DNA of 64,000 nt from Mallotus nudiflorus (lineage: Eukaryota; Streptophyta; Magnoliopsida; Malpighiales; Euphorbiaceae), in NCBI GenBank assembly GCA_947683625.1, contig CANTUR010000240.1, positions 1,714,746-1,778,745 of the forward strand, read 5' to 3'. The position numbers and the translations under genes are program-made. The notes under the pieces were generated by a model. The model searched no databases, had not been told where the DNA came from, and saw only the letters and a program-made list of their open reading frames with translations. Below, one piece after another: positions 59,001 through 64,000 of this stretch. Each line of letters opens with the position of its first letter. The first letter of the stretch is position 1.

Positions 59001-59231
59001 TAATAATGATTATTATATTATTGGATTTAACTAAGTGGTTTGTGAAATGGTTGGTTTTAGTATCCATCCTAGGCTATGTGAGATGAGATGAGATACTAAT
59101 AGTCCACCTCAGGCTATGTTAGACGACGTTTGACAATTTTAGTCTTAGAGCCTTATTAAATGGTTTTATAAACCATGCTTTTGCAGTAGTTTGATGAAAT
59201 ATTGAAAATGTTTTTGTTATATATACATAGG
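56011..59231 (+). other. Possible LTR/leader of the following gypsy remnant
   Basis: Unassigned, but it has retrotransposon-leader character: TATA-like TTATATATATATAAAAAAAG (56638-56657) followed by an A/G-rich stretch, later a GGAAAAGGAAAGGAAAGTG tract (57369-57387). No second LTR copy exists in the window to fix the boundary. The small frame at 57679-57870 is not recognised. Confidence 0.3.
58668..58865. repeat. GTT-rich minisatellite between direct repeats
   Basis: Irregular GTTGTTGATGTTAGGTT-type units. Flanked by CTCATATAATTGTTAGCAATTACT (58636-58659) and a near-identical copy at 58858-58881. Confidence 0.6.
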
Positions 59232-60423
59232 ATGCCACTAATAAGGAACCATGATAAGGCACTTCGATAAGGAAATATTAGCCAATAGGATAGTGATCGG
59301 GTAGAGTTTAGGGGTAGTGTAGATCTAGAGCTAGAGTTTGAGGCTAGGACCCTTATTTTTGAGCAACCTCCACCTCCCCTACCCTTTATTATACATGCCT
59401 TATAGGTTGAACCAAGAGTGCTTACAGAGACTATTATTGCTACATTAATAGCTCAAGAACAGAGAAGAAGGCCTAGTGATATTATTAAGCATGCAAAGAA
59501 GTATAGGGCAATAGAGAAAGCCTTTAACACACCCAAGCTTACAAAAGCTCAAAAGGTCAATAATGTGTATGGTTTATTACATGACTCCTCTGCTGCATGA
59601 TTTGCTAGGGTTAAAGTGCTACATAGGGATTAGTTAACATAGGAAGTGTTTAAGGTAGAATTTTATAAGGAGTATTTGAATAAAGCATTCAAAGTAGAGA
59701 GGCAAAATGAGTTCATTGCCTTGAAATAATGAGCTATGATCGTGCAAGAGTGTGTTGATAGAAATAAGGAGTTATGACCATGCAGTAGTATGTTGATAGA
59801 TTTGTACAAGACATCTTTCCAATAAGAGGCAGCATCTTTATATGGTGTCGTTTCTAGCAGGATAACAATTTTTTATGAGAATGCATATGCTTTAATTGAT
59901 CTAGGTACAACTAATTCATTCATTGTATTATCTTTCACATCATGCATACCAAAAGAAAAAGAGTGTGATGGATAAGGATTTAGTTGTAGATATGTCAGTG
60001 GGTGAATTAATGATTTGTAGACATATTTATTAGGGTTATGAGTTAGAGTTTAGAGGCCAAAAATTAGAAGCAGATTTAGTATCATTACCATTACATATGT
60101 TTGATGTGATTCTTAGTATAGATGTGCTAACTAAGTATCAAGCAATAGTTGATTGTTACAAAAAGAAGGTAGAGTTCCAAATGTCTGCTAGTGGTAAACT
60201 TGTATTTAGAGGTGAAAGGAGTTTATAATATTATAGCATAGTTTTAGTACTCACAGTTAGAAGGATGATGAGCAAAGGATATGAAGAAATTTGGGCATAT
60301 GTTATTGACACAGAAAAAGAGGGGCATAAGCTTGAAAGTCTTCCTATGATTAATGAGTTTATCAATGTATTTCCAGAAGATCTTCCAGGTTTGCCACCTA
60401 ATAGGGAGATTGAGTTGAATATA
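59232..60423 (+). pseudogene. Ty3/gypsy gag-protease remnant, truncated
   Basis: A frame with MPLIRNHDKAL leads to a charged gag-like N-terminal region (59418-59600, with RRRPSDIIKHAKKYRAIEKA), then gag-like LTKAQKVNNVYGLL and EVFKVEFYKEYLNKAFK. Protease motifs follow: YALIDLGTTNSFIVLSF (59888-59938; LGT in place of DSG), LPLHMFDVILS (60088-60120), then YEEIWAYVIDTEKEG, VFPEDLPGLPPNREIELN (60368-60421), the pre-RT linker. Similarity ends abruptly at 60423 where AT-rich sequence and then plastid DNA begin. RT and integrase are absent. Confidence 0.75.
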
Positions 60424-60561
60424 TAATATTTTCTAAATAAATAAAAAAAAAATTCTAATCAAAATAGATTATACTATTATTTTATAAATATACTAATATT
60501 TTTGTTAGAAAAAATATTATATTATTTATATTATAATTTAATTATATTATAGGGCAAGGGG
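60424..60561. other. AT-rich junction sequence
   Basis: Almost pure A/T between the gypsy break and the plastid tRNA fragment. Similar in character to the fillers in the first plastid block. Confidence 0.45.
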
Positions 60562-60633
60562 AGCTGTATAACTCAGCGGTAGAGTGTCACCTTGACATGG
60601 TGGAAGTCATCAGATCGAGCCTGATTATCCCTT
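60562..60633 (+). tRNA. trnV-GAC: Plastid-derived trnV-GAC pseudogene
   Basis: Reads ATAACTCAGCGGTAGAGTGT, CACCTTGACATGGTGG with the GAC anticodon intact, and GATCGAGCCTGATTATCCC. The 5' half of the acceptor stem is scrambled (GAGCTGT where AGGGAT is expected), so the stem cannot pair. Non-functional. Confidence 0.85.
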
Positions 60634-60777
60634 AGGAGAACATGCCATTTGATAGGAAGATTCTGAAATTTCGAAGGCTAGGTTTGATCAAGCTGCAGAG
60701 TATTAGAAACAATCTATAGTGCTTACTTTTGAAAATTATATTAAAGGCAGAATTGGTTGAAGATCACATGGCATTTT
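60634..60777 (+). pseudogene. ycf3: Plastid-derived ycf3 exon 3
   Basis: Fused directly to the trnV end, it reads GEHAI, DSEIS, RFDQAAEY, KQSIVLT, ENYI then, after a one-base deletion near 60747, QNWLKIT-like sequence: the C-terminal exon of plastid Ycf3 (photosystem I assembly, TPR protein). Stops at Arg/Gly and Trp codons. Confidence 0.83.
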
Positions 60778-61561
60778 GAATAAGATAATAGCACTACTTT
60801 TGTATTTTTGTATTATTATTTCATTTAGTATTTTTTTAGTATTTGGTATATTTTTTTATCTCTTATAAAATATAATAAATAGAAAATAGAAAATAGAAAA
60901 AAAAATTATAATTAATTGTTTGTTATCCCTATCAGTCAAATAGAATAATAGAATCATATCTCTAGGAAGAACCAAGCTAAAGAATTTCATGAATTTCATT
61001 ATACCCCTTCTAAGATCGTCCCTTTTCGTATGGTATTTTCTGATATTTTATAGGAATAAACAATACCCTGATATAAATAGTAGAGAATGTATATTTTCTA
61101 TATTCTCTTTTCAATTATTAAAATGATTAAAAGATAGCCTAAATATAGAATAGAATACATAGAATAGATCTTGAAATGTCTCTTAGTAATACTAATGGCT
61201 TCTTACCAATAGAGTAATAGTAATAGTAATATGTTCTATGTAAAAAAAACATAAATAAAATAGAAAATAGTCTCGACTAGAAACTTTTAATTAAGATATG
61301 AATGCATTAGGTTGCCTAAAAAATTGTTTTATGTAAATTCAAAGCCCAAAAAGGTTTGTTGGGCTCCTCGAGGTTATATCATAATAGATTCAAACATTTG
61401 CCCTGGATTGACTTCTAAATCCTAATTGCTCTAATGAATAACTACATAAACTAGATAAAATAAATGAGAGATAAAAGAGAAAGAAACTAATTATAAGTAT
61501 ACAAGAATTTCAAACCCTCATAGGCACCCTAATATTATTGCAAAATTTATAGTCGAACAAT
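60778..61561. other. Probable plastid spacer DNA, unassigned
   Basis: Composition and phrases such as CTTCTAAATCCTAATTGCTC (61410-61429) look plastid-derived, but no gene could be named. Confidence 0.35.
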
Positions 61562-61633
61562 GGGCAAATGACAGGAATTGAACCCTCAGATGGTGGATTC
61601 ACAATCTGCTACCTTATCCACTGGCATTTACCT
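61562..61633 (-). tRNA. trnH-GUG: Plastid-derived trnH-GUG pseudogene
   Basis: On the minus strand it shows GTGGAT, CAGATTGTGAATCCACC-like anticodon arm with GTG, and GGGTTCAATTCCTG T-arm. Small deletions in the D-arm and acceptor mismatches make it non-functional. Confidence 0.85.
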
Positions 61634-61867
61634 CTTTCTTATTCTTAAGTAAGTCCTCAAAAGGCATTAATTGATCCATCCATGATTTATGTTTCATCTT
61701 TTGCTTCCTTTTCCTTTGTTTCGCAAAATATAGTGATCAATTCCAATATGGATTTTCAAATTGAGAGAGATCAAGAATTCTCACTATTTCTCAAATTCAT
61801 GGACCACATTGATATTACTATTGTATTTTTTTCATATAAATTTAAACCTAACAAAACAAGAACAAAA
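61634..61867. other. Plastid-like spacer between trnH and trnW pieces
   Basis: No gene named. An open frame across it and into the tRNA (61682-61936) is not a protein gene. Confidence 0.4.
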
Positions 61868-61942
61868 TTAGGCTTTGTAGGATTTGAACCTACGACATTA
61901 GGTTTTGGAGACTTACGTTCTACTGAACTAAACTAAGAGTGC
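61868..61942 (-). tRNA. trnW-CCA: Plastid-derived trnW-CCA pseudogene
   Basis: On the minus strand the anticodon arm GTCTCCAAAACCTAA with CCA and the T-arm GTAGGTTCAAATCCTAC match plastid tRNA-Trp. The acceptor stem carries several mispairs (GCACTCT against AAAGCCT). Confidence 0.9.
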
Positions 61943-61958
61943 TTTCTTATCTCTATGG

Positions 61959-61960
<2 letters not shown>

Positions 61961-62016
<56 letters not shown>
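61961..62016. repeat. (TA)n microsatellite
   Basis: About 28 TA units. Confidence 0.93.
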
Positions 62017-62019
<3 letters not shown>

Positions 62020-62337
62020 AAATATTTTTAATAATTTACTAAATATATTTTAATATTTAATTAATTTATAATTTATATATAATTTATAATTAATATAAAT
62101 TTATGATTAATATATAATTATAATTATAATTTAATTAATAATTAATTAATAAATAGATAATTGATATATTATTTAATTAATATATTTCAATATTTAATAC
62201 ATATAAACAATATACTAACATAACATATTCTATATTAAAATGTATTGATATGTCATTTATGATTAATATGTTTTTATATGTCATTTATGTCATTTTTCAT
62301 GTACTTGTAAGCGTAACACAAAGGCGATCAACTCCAT
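62017..62337. other. AT-rich block, second copy of 45181-45494
   Basis: Shares long A/T phrases and the unique run TTTTTCATGTACTTGTAA with the first copy, and again directly abuts rpl33. Confidence 0.6.
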
Positions 62338-62402
62338 TTATTTCTTTATCTCTCCGTGAATTGTATGTCTGTAACAATAGGGATATAATTTTCTCAATTC
62401 CA
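62338..62402 (-). pseudogene. rpl33: Plastid-derived rpl33, 3' end only
   Basis: The minus strand ends YCYRHTIHGEIKK and TAA (62338-62340), the last 21 or so codons of L33. The match stops at about 62402. Closer to the usual plastid sequence (HTIHGEIKK) than the longer copy at 45495 (HTIHREVKK). Confidence 0.85.
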
Positions 62403-62764
62403 ATCAAATTGAATTATAATCAAATTGCTCTAAGTTATTTACCAATGTCAGTAGTTGATGAGTATACAATTCGAACAATTCTAAATTCAACTCAAAAAAG
62501 AAAAATAGATAAAACACTTTGATTGATTACAAAGTACAATTTTTAAACTAAAATTCTATTTTGATTTAGGGGGATACAATAAGGTTTATTTCATTTTTCT
62601 TGGTCCATAACTACAAAAATGAAAAATTCCAATTATTAACTTGATTGATTGGTCAGAATTGCATTGCGGCTTTTTTTTTTTTGTGAAAATCTATTCATAA
62701 TTAATATATATGTGTAATTCTATCCATTAATAATTAATATATGTAATAATTAATATATGTAATA

Positions 62765-62815
<51 letters not shown>

Positions 62816-63936
62816 ATAATTAATATATGTTTAATTCTATTCATAATTTTTTCTAAAATTAAATAATTAAATTTGGAATGCTCTTCTTGAGAAAAAAATG
62901 AAATTTGTACAATAGTTGTACCTATAATAATTTACACCCTGTAGGGTTTAAAACCTATTATAAAAAATTTCTATTATAAATAAGTTTTTCCTTAAGGTCA
63001 TGAAAAAACTATAGTAAATTATTGGTTCCGATTTTGGTTCTTTGGTTTGGTGTAATTCATGATGATTCAATTCAATTCTCGGTTTGGAGAACTTGTGATC
63101 TCCATACCCACCCAATAACAATTTTCGAAACAGTTTGGTTCAGATAAAATTAAATGGTCAATGTAAATTTTTACTTTTGGTTCAACTTTTTGAAACGGTT
63201 CAAATTCTCTGAGACTCATGCACAGCTGTAATCCTTATATACACATGCATATATGTATATAAACTTTGATCATTTGTAACCTGAGATTATACTTATGCGA
63301 CTATGAGTATTTGTTGGCCAATAAATTGGATGAATCTATTTTGTTATAATTTATAAAATGTCTCATGTGAAAAGCCAAGTATTTGTTCAAAGTCAATGAA
63401 CCGATACAGAAAAAAATTATGCTCATAACACTTGTAACACTAACTAATAGTTTCAGAATGACAAAAAGTGAGGTGTGGTTCGTATTTCAAAATCAAAATC
63501 ATCATCATTTATTATTTAAAATACTTTTACACTTAATTTTTATATATATTAAAATTATTTATTATAAAAATATTTTTAAAATTAGTTATTTACTAAAATA
63601 TTAAAAATCATTATAAAAATTATTTATTTTTAATAAATAATTTTGTTCAAACAATTTAATTATTATTTTTATTAATTTATATGTTTTATTTATAAATTTT
63701 AAATAATATATGATAATATTTAAATATTTAAGCATAGTTGGCTTGACTTAATTAGAAGGGAATCAAATGTAATACCCTATATATTACTTAAATAAAAAGG
63801 GGTATTTTTTTTATCAAATCATATTAGTAATAAATATTTCTTCATCATATTATATTTTATTTATGCTTATATTATTTTAGCACCGTTAATATATGTGAGT
63901 ATTATTTAATTATTGTTTAAAATTTCATTGTCTATC

Positions 63937-63976
<40 letters not shown>

Positions 63977-64000
63977 ATTATATTGAATATTATGTCTATA
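62403..64000. other. AT-rich, no recognised gene
   Basis: Contains (TA)n at about 62770-62812 and (ATT)n at 63935-63976. 63020-63225 resembles 17405-17530 in reverse. Open frames 62250-62522 and 63383-63604 show no family motif; the former overlaps the rpl33 fragment on the other strand. Confidence 0.4.

Noticed and set aside
61682..61936. 84-residue frame ending in FEPTTLGFGDLRSTELN
   Set aside because: Its end is the opposite strand of the trnW-CCA pseudogene.
1..64000. A novel multi-gene system such as a biosynthetic cluster or defence island
   Set aside because: Apart from two host gene fragments, everything codable is retroelement, transposon or plastid-derived; no co-located set of intact genes exists.

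Overview
The window reads as nuclear DNA of a flowering plant, most likely a eudicot. It is very AT-rich, has split genes with GT-AG introns, and is dominated by plant retrotransposon lineages (Ty3/gypsy chromoviruses, a Tat/Ogre-type element, an L1-type LINE). It also holds many decayed fragments of chloroplast genes. No intact host gene lies wholly inside it. The two host-type coding pieces are the 3' end of a transferrin-like gene (51-997, with a one-base frameshift) and the last exon of an ankyrin-repeat membrane protein with a PGG domain (16192-16433).

Layout. 1-1 kb: transferrin-like gene end. 2.2-2.7 kb: a Tourist-like MITE. 3.0-3.2 kb: two head-to-head tRNA-like (Pol III promoter) modules. 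3440-11493: an old full-span Ty3/gypsy element with 2.4-kb LTRs, a decayed pol, no recognisable gag and an integrase-core deletion. 11.6-12.2 kb: about 90-bp repeats in both orientations plus an (ATT)n tract. 12.2-14.2 kb: a decayed hAT transposon with a BED-finger transposase, itself carrying a MITE-like insertion. 14.6-17.7 kb: mostly unrecognised, apart from the ankyrin fragment. 17.8-45.7 kb: a mosaic of plastid DNA (atpA, rps12, ndhD, atpH, ycf1, rps19, rpl33) into which a 24-kb Tat/Ogre-like element has inserted, splitting ndhD with a perfect GGCGG target duplication (19611-43775). That element carries gag, protease and a G-patch plus large 3' tandem-repeat arrays, but no reverse transcriptase or integrase that I can find. 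An 11-kb chromovirus (22335-33514, minus strand) is nested in its leader. 45.9-54.6 kb: a decayed L1-type LINE broken in its RNase H domain by a chromovirus solo LTR. 54.6-60.4 kb: a probable solo LTR, then a Ty3/gypsy gag-protease remnant cut off by the next plastid block. 60.5-62.4 kb: a second plastid mosaic (trnV-GAC, ycf3 exon 3, trnH-GUG, trnW-CCA, rpl33 3' end). The remainder is AT-rich and unassigned.

Order of events from the nesting: plastid DNA arrived first; the Tat/Ogre-like element then inserted into its ndhD piece; the chromovirus inserted into that element last. The two chromovirus LTRs are nearly identical over 3.26 kb, so it is young, although its single gag-pol frame carries two TAG stops.

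I see no CRISPR array, operon, defence island or new enzymatic system. The most informative features are the split plastid ndhD piece, the pol-less Ogre-like element with a 117-bp (3 x 39 bp) repeat array, the duplicated AT-rich/rpl33 junction shared by the two plastid blocks, and the altered metal-site motifs of the transferrin-like gene. All identifications are by eye from translations and remembered family motifs; no database search was run.
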